Assembly (NCBI RefSeq): GCF_010233585.1
Contig: NZ_CP045997.1
Span: 4,617,332-4,681,331, forward strand
From: Spirosoma endbachense
GTDB lineage: Bacteria; Bacteroidota; Bacteroidia; Cytophagales; Spirosomataceae
Length of the DNA stretch: 64,000 nucleotides
Direction of reading: 5' to 3'
In this document: positions 43,194 to 52,014 of the stretch, in pieces
Layout of the letters: the number at the start of each line of letters is the position of its first letter
How positions within the stretch are numbered: position 1 is the stretch's first letter
Notes under the pieces: generated by a model
What the model was told of the DNA's origin: nothing
The model's database searches: none
The model's input: the letters and a program-made list of their open reading frames with translations, nothing else
Position numbers and translations under genes: made by a program

Positions 43194-46082
43194 ATGAAGA
43201 AGATCACCGTTTACCTGTCGGCTGTGTTGGCCCTGACCCTGGTAAACTCTGCGCATTCGCAAACTAAATTAGTTGAGAAAGTAACCCGGCAGGGCAAAGA
43301 ACTCATCATACCCTACGAAAAATACGTACTCCCGAATGGCCTGACGCTCGTGGTTCACGAAGATCACTCCGACCCGGTTGTTCACGTCGATGTCACGTAC
43401 CACGTTGGTTCTGCCCGCGAAGAAATCGGCAAATCTGGCTTTGCTCACTTTTTTGAGCACATGATGTTCCAGGGCTCCGATCACGTTGCCGATGATGAAC
43501 ATTTCAAAATCGTTACAGAATCGGGTGGAACGCTCAACGGTTCTACCAACCGCGACCGGACCAACTACTACGAAACCCTGCCGAGTAACCAGCTTGAGCG
43601 TGCACTCTGGCTCGAAGCCGACCGGATGGGCTTTTTGCTGGATGCTGTAACCCAGAAAAAATTCGAAATTCAACGCGCAACCGTCAAGAACGAGCGTGGT
43701 CAGAATTACGATAACCGTCCCTACGGTCTGGCGAGCGAAAACGTAGCCAAAAACCTGTTTCCTTATGGCCACCCCTATTCATGGCTGACGATCGGCTACA
43801 TCGAAGACCTGAACCGGGTGAATGTCAATGACCTGAAAAACTTCTTTCTGCGGTGGTATGGCCCGAATAATGCCGTGCTGACCGTCGGTGGAGACGTAAC
43901 TGCCAAACAGGTTGTAACACTGGCCGAAAAGTATTTTGGTTCTATTCCACGCGGCCCGGAAGTGACTAAAACGCAGGTGCCCACTCCCGTTCTCGACAAA
44001 GACCGGTATGTGTCCTATGAAGACAACATTCGGTTCCCAATGCTTCAGGTTGTGTTTCCAACGGTGCCAAACTACCATCCCGACGAAGCCCCACTCGATG
44101 CACTGGCCGAAATTCTGGGGGGCGGAAAAAACTCGCTGTTTTACAAAAACTTCGTGAAAGCCCAGCTAGCCGTTCAGGCCAACGCATCGCATCCGGCAAC
44201 GGAGCTGGCCGGTCAGTTTACCATGACGGTATTGCCGTTTCCTGACAAACGGCTGGACAGCACCGAATCCCTGGTTCGCCGGACGCTGAGCGAGTTTGAA
44301 AAACGGGGAGTTACAGATGATGATATTGCCCAATTTACGGCAACCCGCGAGGCTCAACTTATCGATGGGTTGTCGAGTGTGTCCGGAAAAGTATCGCAAC
44401 TGGCTGCATTCCAGACCTATTTGGGTAATCCAAACTATCTGCCACAGGAACTGAAACGCTACAAGTCCGTTACAAAGGCGGATGTGATGCGGGTTTATAA
44501 CCAGTATATTAAAGGGAAAAACGCCGTTATATTGACCGTTTATCCGAAAGGGAAACCCGAAATCGTAGCAAAGCCAGACAATTATACGGTCTCGACAGCC
44601 AATTACAAAGCACCTGATTATGGCTATAATGGCCTGACGTATACGAAGCCCAACGATAGCTTCGACCGGAAAACCAAACCAGGCCCAGGGCCGAATCCGA
44701 CCCTGAAAGTACCTCCATTCTGGACCGATAAGCTGCCCAATGGTTTAAAAATGATCGGTACCCGGAATGATGAAATTCCAGAGGTAACACTGCTGTTTTC
44801 GATTAAAGGCGGTCATCTCTTATCAGCGAATGATCCGGCCAAAGCGGGTATCGCCCAGTTGACCGCTGCGCTGATGAATGAAGCGACGCAGAATTTCTCC
44901 AACGAACAGCTCAATACAAAACTGGAGAAATTAGGCAGTAGCGTCGACATTCGGGCCGGTACCGAAGAAATTAACGTTTCGGTTGAATCGCTGACCAAAA
45001 ACCTTGATTCGACACTGGCATTGGTTGAAGAAAAGCTCTTACGACCCAAGTTTGCGCCCGACGATTTCGAACGGCTTAAGAAACAACAACTGGAACTGAT
45101 TGCCAATCAGGGAACTCAGCCAGTGGTCATTGCCAACAAAGCGTATAACAAACTCATTTACGGTACCGACAACATTCGGTCGATTCCCGTGAGTGGCACG
45201 GCGAAAACCGTTGAAGCCATCACGCTCGATGATGTGAAGGCGTTTTATACCAACTATTTTTCACCCTCAGTGACGAATCTGGTCATTGTGGGCGATGTTG
45301 AACAGGCTGCGGTGCTTCCCAAGCTGGCTTTCCTCAACAAATGGACAGCAAAACCCGTAAAAATTCCAACGGCATCCGTTGCCCGGAAAATCGACAAGAC
45401 CCGCATTTACCTGATCGACAAGGAGAAAGCCGCTCAATCTGAAATTCGGATCGGTTATCTGACCGATATGCCCTACGACGCAACGGGCGATTATTACCGG
45501 AGTGGCTTGACCAATTACATGCTTGGCGGTGCGTTTAACAGCCGGATCAATATGAATCTGCGCGAAGACAAGGGCTACACTTATGGAGCGCGTTCAGGCT
45601 TTTCGAGTACGCACACACCAGGTCCGTTTACGGCGCAGGCGGGTGTAAAAGCAGCTGCAACGGATAGCTCGGTCGTTGAGTTTATCAAAGAAATCACCAA
45701 TTATGGCAAGGCTGGCATTACCGATCAGGAACTGGCATTTGTGAAAAGCTCACTTGGTCAGGTCGATGCACTTCGGTACGAAACATCGCTTCAGAAAGCA
45801 TTTTTCCTGGGCCGGGTAATTGATTATGATCTGCCCCGTAATTTCACGGAACAACAGAACGACATCCTCCGCAACATAACCAAAGCCCAGATCGATGCCA
45901 TTGCTAAAAAGCGTTTGCCGGTCAATAACATGGTTATTACGGTAGTAGGCAACAAAGAATTGGTAAAACCCGGTCTCGAACGATTGGGCTACGAACTGAT
46001 CGAGTTAGACAAAGAAGGGAATCCAGTGGCTACAGCAGCAGTAGTAGCGCCACCCGCCCGCGCCGGATCATCTAAACCGTAA
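43194..46082 (+). CDS. exported M16-family zinc metallopeptidase (two-domain)
   Basis: A 962-residue protein with a signal peptide (about 1-23) and a tandem pair of M16 units. The first holds the inverted zinc motif H-x-x-E-H (His85-Phe-Phe-Glu88-His89) and the distal Glu in TVKNERGQNYDNRPYG. The second unit (about 510-940) is the inactive partner, with MIGTRNDEIPEVTLLFSIKGG, and carries the substrate-binding RxxxxY-like stretch (NLREDKGYTYGARSGF). Expected in the periplasm, degrading peptides. It follows the GH105 gene by 102 bases but is functionally unrelated. A terminator ends it. Confidence 0.94.
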   Translation: MKKITVYLSAVLALTLVNSAHSQTKLVEKVTRQGKELIIPYEKYVLPNGLTLVVHEDHSDPVVHVDVTYHVGSAREEIGKSGFAHFFEHMMFQGSDHVADDEHFKIVTESGGTLNGSTNRDRTNYYETLPSNQLERALWLEADRMGFLLDAVTQKKFEIQRATVKNERGQNYDNRPYGLASENVAKNLFPYGHPYSWLTIGYIEDLNRVNVNDLKNFFLRWYGPNNAVLTVGGDVTAKQVVTLAEKYFGSIPRGPEVTKTQVPTPVLDKDRYVSYEDNIRFPMLQVVFPTVPNYHPDEAPLDALAEILGGGKNSLFYKNFVKAQLAVQANASHPATELAGQFTMTVLPFPDKRLDSTESLVRRTLSEFEKRGVTDDDIAQFTATREAQLIDGLSSVSGKVSQLAAFQTYLGNPNYLPQELKRYKSVTKADVMRVYNQYIKGKNAVILTVYPKGKPEIVAKPDNYTVSTANYKAPDYGYNGLTYTKPNDSFDRKTKPGPGPNPTLKVPPFWTDKLPNGLKMIGTRNDEIPEVTLLFSIKGGHLLSANDPAKAGIAQLTAALMNEATQNFSNEQLNTKLEKLGSSVDIRAGTEEINVSVESLTKNLDSTLALVEEKLLRPKFAPDDFERLKKQQLELIANQGTQPVVIANKAYNKLIYGTDNIRSIPVSGTAKTVEAITLDDVKAFYTNYFSPSVTNLVIVGDVEQAAVLPKLAFLNKWTAKPVKIPTASVARKIDKTRIYLIDKEKAAQSEIRIGYLTDMPYDATGDYYRSGLTNYMLGGAFNSRINMNLREDKGYTYGARSGFSSTHTPGPFTAQAGVKAAATDSSVVEFIKEITNYGKAGITDQELAFVKSSLGQVDALRYETSLQKAFFLGRVIDYDLPRNFTEQQNDILRNITKAQIDAIAKKRLPVNNMVITVVGNKELVKPGLERLGYELIELDKEGNPVATAAVVAPPARAGSSKP

Positions 46083-46113
46083 CGGGTTGTTTTCCAGCAT
46101 ACGTCCACAAAAG

Positions 46114-46146
46114 AAGCCGCGCTCAATTTAATTGGGCGTGGCTTTT
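46114..46146 (+). terminator. intrinsic terminator after the M16 peptidase gene
   Basis: Arms AAGCCGCGCTCAA and TTGGGCGTGGCTT with a 5-base loop, followed by TTATG; about 30 bases past the stop codon. Confidence 0.8.
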
Positions 46147-46440
46147 ATGTTTGGACAGGTAACGCCGGAGAAGTTTTCCTGCAGAGACGCATTTCCAGCA
46201 TACAAAAGAGTATTTCAGGGCATCGAAGGACTACTTCATCCTAGTGATTCAGCATAGCTACGCTGATTGCGCACACACAATGAAGCTAAAACATCACGCG
46301 ATGACTACCCGGAAAGAGCAAATTAAAACCGAAAGAGGTAATTTGGCTCCGGAAAAGACTTTACAATCGTGGGCGTGCGTCTTGCTTCAGGAAGTATCAG
46401 ATCGCTCGAATACGCAACCAGCAATTAATTAACCTAACTC

Positions 46441-47685
46441 ATGCAGGCAACAACCGCACCTGGCAAATCGACGCCAGCCACTTTTACCGACAGTAAATAC
46501 CTGATCACCCTTGTTTTTGTCACGTCACTTTTCATGTTTTGGGGCGTTGCCATCACGATGGGCGATGTGCTGAACAAGCATTTTCAGCATGTTTTGAACC
46601 TCACCAAGACCCAATCTGCCTTTGTTCAGTTTGCAATTTTTGGCGCTTACTTTGTGATGGGTATCCCGGCTGGTTTGTTTATGAAGCGGTTTGGGTATAA
46701 AAACGGGGTGTTACTGGGGCTTTCACTTTTTGCAACGGGTGCCTTTCTGTTTGTTCCAGCGGCTGCCGCTGCTTCCTTTACTTATTTTGGTATTGCTCTT
46801 TTCATTTTGGGCTGCGGGCTTTCAACGCTTGAAACCGTTGCCCACCCATTTGTTGCTTCACTTGGCGATCAGCGTACCAGTGATCAACGCATCAATTTTG
46901 CCCAGGCATTCAATGCATTAGGTGCCATTATCGGACCAGCGATCGGTTCTTATTTTCTGTTACGCAATAATACTGAGGGCAGCACCGATCTGACGTCGGT
47001 TAAGACATTGTACATCGTGATTGGCAGTGTGATCGCTACCATCGCCATCCTGTTTTCATTCGTTAAAGTGCCCGCTTTAACGGACCCACACGCCGTAGTC
47101 GATCCTGAAGCGGCAAACGTCGATGTGGAGCCGGGAAAAACGCTGTTTCAGCATAAGCACTTTGTCTGGGCAGTTATCGCTCAGTTTTTCAATGTGGCCG
47201 CACAGGGAGGTACCTGGGCATTTTTTATTAATTACGGTCACGAAAAAATGGGGTTTTCAGACGCTACAGCGGGCAATTACATGGTGCTATTTATGGGGCT
47301 GATGCTGGCTGGCCGTTTTGTAGGTACATTCCTGATGCGTGTTATTGCCCCCCATTCGTTACTGGCCATTTTTGCGGCTGGTAACATTGTCATGTGTCTC
47401 ATCATTGCGCAAAGTTTCGGATGGCCTTCATTTATTGCCTTACTGATGCTCAATTTCTTCTTCAGTATCATGTTCCCGACCATTTTTAGCCTGGGTTTAA
47501 AAAACCTTGGCTCCCATACCCAGCAAGCTTCTTCCTTTATTTCGATGGGCGTGGTTGGTGGTGCTGTTTTCCCCTTTTTGATGGGTATGGCTGCCGAAAA
47601 AGATGTGGCCAATGCATATTACTTACCAATCATTTGTTACGCTGTTATTTTTCTGTTCGGCGCTAAGTTTTATAAGGTGAAATAA
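46441..47685 (+). CDS. FucP-like sugar:H+ symporter (MFS)
   Basis: A 414-residue inner-membrane transporter with twelve hydrophobic segments. The FucP-type N-terminus is visible: LVTSLFMFWGVAITMGDVLNKHFQ, where the FxFWG and acidic residue are typical. The MFS loop is GLFMKRFGYKNGVLLG, and HPFVASLGD follows in helix 4-5. The second half opens with FVWAVIAQFFNVAAQGGTWAFFINY. Homologues carry fucose, glucose/galactose or other monosaccharides. Given GH105, KduI and KduD around it, import of an (unsaturated) uronate is a reasonable guess. The 358 bases upstream hold a terminator and presumably its promoter. Confidence 0.9.
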   Translation: MQATTAPGKSTPATFTDSKYLITLVFVTSLFMFWGVAITMGDVLNKHFQHVLNLTKTQSAFVQFAIFGAYFVMGIPAGLFMKRFGYKNGVLLGLSLFATGAFLFVPAAAAASFTYFGIALFILGCGLSTLETVAHPFVASLGDQRTSDQRINFAQAFNALGAIIGPAIGSYFLLRNNTEGSTDLTSVKTLYIVIGSVIATIAILFSFVKVPALTDPHAVVDPEAANVDVEPGKTLFQHKHFVWAVIAQFFNVAAQGGTWAFFINYGHEKMGFSDATAGNYMVLFMGLMLAGRFVGTFLMRVIAPHSLLAIFAAGNIVMCLIIAQSFGWPSFIALLMLNFFFSIMFPTIFSLGLKNLGSHTQQASSFISMGVVGGAVFPFLMGMAAEKDVANAYYLPIICYAVIFLFGAKFYKVK

Positions 47686-47721
47686 CCGCATACTCACTCT
47701 TTGCTAATTGCAGTAACCCAG

Positions 47722-47777
47722 AATAACAGAGAGGCCCAACGTATTAATTTGTCGATACGTTGGGCCTCTCTGTTATT
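47722..47777 (+). terminator. intrinsic terminator after the sugar permease gene
   Basis: Perfect 22-base arms (core AGAGAGGCCCAACG) at 47722-47743 and 47756-47777 with a 12-base loop, followed by GTGTTTTTTG. Confidence 0.9.
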
Positions 47778-47880
47778 GTGTTTTTTGAGCTGCTCTGGCA
47801 GTTAATAGGTTCATCAACTCCTGACATAGGGCTGTCACTACAGGTATTTACATTTGCTACCCTACAGCAAACGTATCAAA

Positions 47881-48339
47881 ATGGCCACGCAGACTGGAAA
47901 ACCATTCAACATTATTGGCATCTCGGTAAAAACAACAAACGAAAATGGTAAAGCAGGAAATGATATTCCTGTACTCTGGGATAAATTCATGTCGGAAGGG
48001 ATTTTGTCACAGATTCCCAACAAAATTGATGATACAATTTACTGTGTTTATACCGACTACGAAAAAGATTACACCAGGCCCTATACAACAATTCTGGCCT
48101 GTGCAGTAAGCACGCTGGAAGCTATTCCAGACGGAATGATCGGACGAACGATTGGCGATGGAAAATATATGGAATTTACTACAACAGGGAATTTACAAAA
48201 GGGAATAGTATTCGATGCATGGACAAAAATCTGGCGTTCATCTATTCCCAGAGCCTATACTGCCGACTTTGAAGTGTATGGTGTAAAAGCGCAAAATCCC
48301 GACGATGCTGAAGTGGCTATTTTTATAGCAATTGATTAG
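47881..48339 (+). CDS. GyrI/Cass2-like effector-binding protein
   Basis: A 152-residue protein made of the SHS2-type effector-binding fold found in AraC/BmrR C-termini and in the integron-cassette protein Cass2 (PF14526-like). Signatures are NIIGISVKTTNENGKAGNDIPVLWDKF, YCVYTDYEKDYTRPYTTILACAV, and the closing FEVYGVKAQNPDDAEVAIFIAI. It has no DNA-binding domain, so it probably binds a small hydrophobic or cationic ligand. ATG at 47881 fits; nine codons upstream are open. It is two bases from the next gene and both are AT-rich against their surroundings. Confidence 0.85.
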   Translation: MATQTGKPFNIIGISVKTTNENGKAGNDIPVLWDKFMSEGILSQIPNKIDDTIYCVYTDYEKDYTRPYTTILACAVSTLEAIPDGMIGRTIGDGKYMEFTTTGNLQKGIVFDAWTKIWRSSIPRAYTADFEVYGVKAQNPDDAEVAIFIAID

Positions 48340-48341
48340 TA

Positions 48342-48710
48342 ATGAAAGAAATAGACAATTTTTACCTGCAAAAAGAAGAATCAATAAAAAGCTGTTTACT
48401 AGCAATACGAGACATTATTTGTTCGCAGGATATAGACCTGACAAGTGCCTGGAAATATGGCATGCCTTTTTTTTGTTACAAAGGAAAAATGGTTTGTTAT
48501 CTCTGGGTTCATAAAAAACGTCAATTGCCTTACCTTGGACTTGTCGAAGGAAAACGACTTGACCATCCTGACTTACTACTTGAAAAGCGTTCAAGAATGA
48601 AAATAATGCTGTTTAACCCGAATGAAGACCTCCCTCGACAAGCCATTGAAACTATTTTAGGGCAGACCATTGATCTCTATAAATCAGGCGAAATACCCCT
48701 CAGGAAGTAA
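48342..48710 (+). CDS. DUF1801-family protein
   Basis: A 122-residue cytoplasmic protein of the YdhG/DUF1801 type: LLAIRDIICSQDIDLTSAWKYGMPFFCYKGKMVCYLWVHKKRQLPYLGL and the closing LGQTIDLYKSG are characteristic. Function is unknown. It starts two bases after the Cass2-like gene, so the two form a pair. Base composition is low: 48361-48420 has 17 G/C of 60, against about half in kduD, suggesting recent transfer. Confidence 0.85.
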   Translation: MKEIDNFYLQKEESIKSCLLAIRDIICSQDIDLTSAWKYGMPFFCYKGKMVCYLWVHKKRQLPYLGLVEGKRLDHPDLLLEKRSRMKIMLFNPNEDLPRQAIETILGQTIDLYKSGEIPLRK

Positions 48711-48729
48711 GGGGTGATATGCCCCTGGC

Positions 48730-48755
48730 CACGATCCATCAACTAATGGATCGTG
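48730..48755 (+). terminator. hairpin after the DUF1801 gene
   Basis: Perfect 10-base arms CACGATCCAT / ATGGATCGTG with a 6-base loop, 20 bases after the stop codon. Confidence 0.7.
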
Positions 48756-48831
48756 AAAGTTTCCCCCTTCCTCAAGCTACTACGCTACCCATTTATATAT
48801 TATCCGTACTAGTCATGAATGGGGTTGATTA

Positions 48832-48928
48832 TAAACCTATAATGACAAACCTAAAAGCCGGGCCGCCGTGCGGTTTCAAAAACCGCATCGGCGGCCCGGC
48901 TTTTAGGTTTAAATGGGCCGAGCACTAG
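48832..48928. repeat. GC-rich hairpin repeat, family C copy 2
   Basis: It starts ATAAACCTATAA. A near-perfect hairpin follows, with arms 48847-48876 and 48880-48910 (one bulged base, 3-base loop), whose right arm contains AAACCGCATCGGCGGCCCGGC. It ends GGCCGAGCACTAG. The same start, core and end blocks occur at 14085-14171. Confidence 0.85.
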
Positions 48929-49003
48929 ATTTACTATCGATTCCTGGCACCAATTCACTGGTTGCTCAGGCTAATTCATGACTTTGCCCTACCAAATCTT
49001 CCT

Positions 49004-49096
49004 GCCTATCTTTTTACAGTTTCTTCTTATCAGGCCATTTGCGTCGAGCCGTGCCACGGCTCGACGCAAATGGCCTATTTAAAAGATAAATAGGCA
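49004..49096. repeat. palindromic intergenic repeat, family A copy 3
   Basis: A perfect 21-base-arm palindrome at 49033-49075 centred on the single C of CCGTGCCACGG. Looser outer arms (TGCCTAT...CTTTT and AAAAGATAAATAGGCA) lie at 49004-49016 and 49081-49096. The core matches the other family A copies; the stem sequence is different again. Confidence 0.8.
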
Positions 49097-49220
49097 ACTG
49101 GCTCACTATCAATCTAATTGCTAATTATTCGAGTAGAGTATATCCTAATTCTGCTATTAAAGGGTATTGTCTGAACGCTGATGACTATTTCTTAGTAGTA
49201 ATTTGGCGATCTGATGAATA

Positions 49221-49242
49221 ATTTGGCCCATATTTGGCCCAT
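49221..49242 (+). repeat. two tandem 11-base copies of ATTTGGCCCAT upstream of kduI
   Basis: Exact adjacent copies at 49221-49231 and 49232-49242, 72 bases before the kduI start. An 11-base period puts both copies on the same DNA face, so this may be a regulator site. Confidence 0.6.
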
Positions 49243-49314
49243 TAAACTACGTTGTTACTGTACGCTTTTCAAACCCATTTACAACCCTGACATTGGCAGA
49301 CAATCCATACAAGT

Positions 49315-50199
49315 ATGCAAACTGAACTGACAAAACACGCAGCTAATCAGACTGAACAGGAAACATTTTTTGAAAGCCGGTATGCTACCTCCCCAACCGA
49401 AGTGAAAGGGATGAATACGGATCAGCTTCGGCAGAATTTTCTTATTGAGAATCTGTTCATTGCTGACCAGTTCCGGTGGGTGCTGTCGTTTTTCGACCGA
49501 TACCTGACTGGTGGGATTATGCCTGTTGATGGCCCTGTTGCACTAACTGCGCCAGACCAGTTAAAAGCCGCTTATTTCCTGGAACGGCGTGAACTGGGAA
49601 TCATTAATGTGGGTGGACCTGGGCAAGTGGTGGCCGATGGTATAGCATATGATCTGGACTATAAAGAAGCATTGTATATTGGTCAGGGGACGCAGTCAAT
49701 TCTATTTAGCTCTAATGATGCCAATGCTCCGGCTAAGTTTTACCTAAATTCGACACCCGCCACTAAAAACTATCCCACTCGTAAAGTTTCGAGAGCAGAC
49801 GCCGAAGTTGTTGAACTAGGCGCTCTAGGTACATCTAACCATCGGACAATCAATAAGCTGATCGTCAATAGCGTTCTGCCGACCTGCCAGCTGCAAATGG
49901 GTATGACGGAGCTGAAAACGGGTAGTGTCTGGAATACTATGCCCGCCCACACGCACGATCGGCGGATGGAGGTCTATTTTTACTTTGAAGTTCCCGAAAA
50001 TCAGGCCGTTTGTCATTTCATGGGACAACCGCAGGAAACCCGCCATATCTGGATGCAGAACGAACAGGCAGTTATTTCGCCCAACTGGTCGATTCACTCC
50101 GGTGCCGGTACTTCCAACTACACGTTCATTTGGGGGATGGCAGGTGAAAATCTTGACTATAGCGACATGGATTTCTGCCCAATTACTGACTTAAAATAG
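49315..50199 (+). CDS. kduI: 5-dehydro-4-deoxy-D-glucuronate isomerase (KduI)
   Basis: Converts 5-keto-4-deoxyuronate to 3-deoxy-D-glycero-2,5-hexodiulosonate, in the cytoplasm. At 294 residues it is slightly longer than the usual 275-280, because of an N-terminal extension. The cupin metal ligands are present: His212 and His214 in PAHTHDRRMEVYFYFE, with Glu219, then His261 in NWSIHSGAGTSNY. The N-terminal domain has LIENLFIADQFRWVLSFFDRYLTGGIMP and YFLERRELGIINVGG, all typical. It is followed by kduD 177 bases later in the same direction. A tandem 11-base repeat lies just upstream. Confidence 0.97.
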   Translation: MQTELTKHAANQTEQETFFESRYATSPTEVKGMNTDQLRQNFLIENLFIADQFRWVLSFFDRYLTGGIMPVDGPVALTAPDQLKAAYFLERRELGIINVGGPGQVVADGIAYDLDYKEALYIGQGTQSILFSSNDANAPAKFYLNSTPATKNYPTRKVSRADAEVVELGALGTSNHRTINKLIVNSVLPTCQLQMGMTELKTGSVWNTMPAHTHDRRMEVYFYFEVPENQAVCHFMGQPQETRHIWMQNEQAVISPNWSIHSGAGTSNYTFIWGMAGENLDYSDMDFCPITDLK

Positions 50200-50376
50200 A
50201 CTAAGATTTACGTTTGTTCGGGTCCTGAATTTGATGAAAAACCCGCTGGTCGTCATGACTGGGGGATAAGTTTTGGCATTTAGTTTACCTGGATCTATGG
50301 TACTACAGGTTAATTTCGCGCGTTAGACCCCCGTAGACCGAATGGGCTTACGATTAAAAACCACCATCTAAAACAC

Positions 50377-51150
50377 ATGAGTTCAGTACTTAATACTTTT
50401 TCACTGACTGGTAAACTGGCACTTGTAACAGGCTGTAAACGAGGTATAGGAAAGGCCATGGCTGAGGCTTTGGCTGAGGCAGGTGCCGATATTATTGGTG
50501 TTTCAGCCAATCTGGAGTTAAGCGGTAGTGCCGTCTCGCAATCCGTTGAACAGACAGGCCGCAAATTCTACGCCTATCAGGCCGATTTCAGTAAGCGGGA
50601 ATCCATCTATACGTTTATCGAACAGCTAAAAAAAGACCATCCAACCATTGATATTCTGGTGAACAATGCGGGTACGATTTTACGCAAACCTGCCGCCGAG
50701 CACCCCGATGAATACTGGGATGAGGTCATTGCCATCAATCAGACAGCGCAGTTTATTCTAACCCGTGAAATCGGGAAAGACATGATTGCGAAAGGAAGCG
50801 GGAAGGTCATATTTACGGCCTCGTTGCTCACTTTTCAGGGTGGCGTCAACGTGCCAGGTTATGCTGCCAGCAAGGGAGCAATTGGTAGTCTGGTAAAATC
50901 GTTTGCAAATGAATGGGCATCGAAAGGCGTCAACGTCAATGCCATTGCTCCTGGCTACATCTCAACCGATAATACTGAAGCATTACGAAATGACCCAGTT
51001 CGTAGCAAATCGATCCTCGACCGGATTCCTGCCGCTCGATGGGGTGAGCCCGATGATTTCAAAGGCCCGATTGTTTTCCTTGCCTCCGACGCGGCCCGTT
51101 ATGTTCATGGCACAGTGCTAACTGTCGATGGTGGCTGGATGGGCCGGTAG
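50377..51150 (+). CDS. kduD: 2-deoxy-D-gluconate 3-dehydrogenase / 2,5-diketo-3-deoxygluconate reductase (KduD)
   Basis: Reduces the KduI product to 2-keto-3-deoxygluconate using NADH. It is a 257-residue SDR with TGCKRGIG at 18-25, NNAGT at 96-100, and the catalytic Ser149, Tyr162 and Lys166 in GYAASKGAIG. The KduD-specific FSLTGKLALVTGCKRGIG start, ILRKPAAEHPDEYWDEVI and the ending VHGTVLTVDGGWMGR are clear. Together with KduI it forms the cytoplasmic end of the uronate branch. A decayed family A repeat lies after the stop. Confidence 0.96.
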   Translation: MSSVLNTFSLTGKLALVTGCKRGIGKAMAEALAEAGADIIGVSANLELSGSAVSQSVEQTGRKFYAYQADFSKRESIYTFIEQLKKDHPTIDILVNNAGTILRKPAAEHPDEYWDEVIAINQTAQFILTREIGKDMIAKGSGKVIFTASLLTFQGGVNVPGYAASKGAIGSLVKSFANEWASKGVNVNAIAPGYISTDNTEALRNDPVRSKSILDRIPAARWGEPDDFKGPIVFLASDAARYVHGTVLTVDGGWMGR

Positions 51151-51190
51151 AATTAGTAAAGAAAGACATCGCAGAATCCCAATAATGGTA

Positions 51191-51264
51191 GGTCTTTCGC
51201 TTAACCGTGCCACGGTAACTAAGTGCATCATCAGTAACTGTGGCACGGCTCCAGGCCAAAATCC
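51191..51264. repeat. palindromic intergenic repeat, family A copy 4 (decayed)
   Basis: The edge reads GTCTTTCGC and the core CCGTGCCACGG, then a loop, then the complementary core CTGTGGCACGG. The inner 16-base arms carry two mismatches and the outer stem pairs poorly. It sits between convergent kduD and the Rossmann-protein gene. Confidence 0.7.
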
Positions 51265-51325
51265 TTAAAGTACAAAACAGCTTCCCTGTTTATCGTCTTC
51301 GCGGTCTTTGTTGCCCCAAATCCGT

Positions 51326-51988
51326 TTAGCGCTTCGCCAGAGCAACAATATCTTTCACTTCCAGAATTGGTTTTTCGTATCCCAGACTTACGGATTTAAT
51401 CATCGCTAAGCCCAGTTCCTGTAAAGTTGAAAAGCCAGCCGGGTAAAGCGCACGACCAATCGGATATAACCAGGCCACATACTTGTAATAGCTCAACTTA
51501 TTTCTCAGCCCTTTGGTCGCCCGAAGAAATCCCGGCCGGAACATATACGCTTTTTTGAAAGGTAGCCGCATCAGTGCATTTTCAGTAGCTCCTTTCACCC
51601 TGGCCCACATACTCCGACCCTGTTCCGTGCTGTCGGTGGCAGCCCCGGAAATGTAGCCGAAGGTCATATCTGGATTTAGTTTTGCCAGTAGTTCTGCCAC
51701 ACGGAGAGTCAGGTCATACGTCAATCGGCGGTATTCGGCTTCGTTCATACCCACCGACGATACACCCAGGCAGAAAAAACAGGCATTGTATCCCGTCAAT
51801 TGTTTTTCAATGGGCGACAGATCAAAAAAATTGGAATGGATGATTTCGCGTAATTTGGGATGCGACACACCCACTGGTTTACGGTTAATGACTAAAACCT
51901 GTTCGACATCGGGATGCAGCAGGCATTCATGCATGACGCCTTCGCCCACCATACCGGTAGCGCCAGTGATAATTGCTTTGATTTTCAT
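51326..51988 (-). CDS. NAD(P)-binding Rossmann-fold protein (atypical SDR/epimerase-like)
   Basis: A 220-residue cytoplasmic protein with the dinucleotide motif ITGATGMVGEGV near residues 7-18, NRKP after beta2, and CFFCLGVSS at the usual third-strand position. FGYISGAATDS replaces the catalytic Ser region and ARVKGATENALMRLPF carries the likely Lys. It resembles the YwnB/HTATIP2-like group of small NAD(P)-binding proteins. It is encoded 26 bases after the cyclase-like gene on the same strand, so the two are probably co-transcribed. Confidence 0.87.
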   Translation of the reverse strand: MKIKAIITGATGMVGEGVMHECLLHPDVEQVLVINRKPVGVSHPKLREIIHSNFFDLSPIEKQLTGYNACFFCLGVSSVGMNEAEYRRLTYDLTLRVAELLAKLNPDMTFGYISGAATDSTEQGRSMWARVKGATENALMRLPFKKAYMFRPGFLRATKGLRNKLSYYKYVAWLYPIGRALYPAGFSTLQELGLAMIKSVSLGYEKPILEVKDIVALAKR

Positions 51989-52014
51989 AGAGGGTTACTA
52001 AAGTATTTCGGAAG

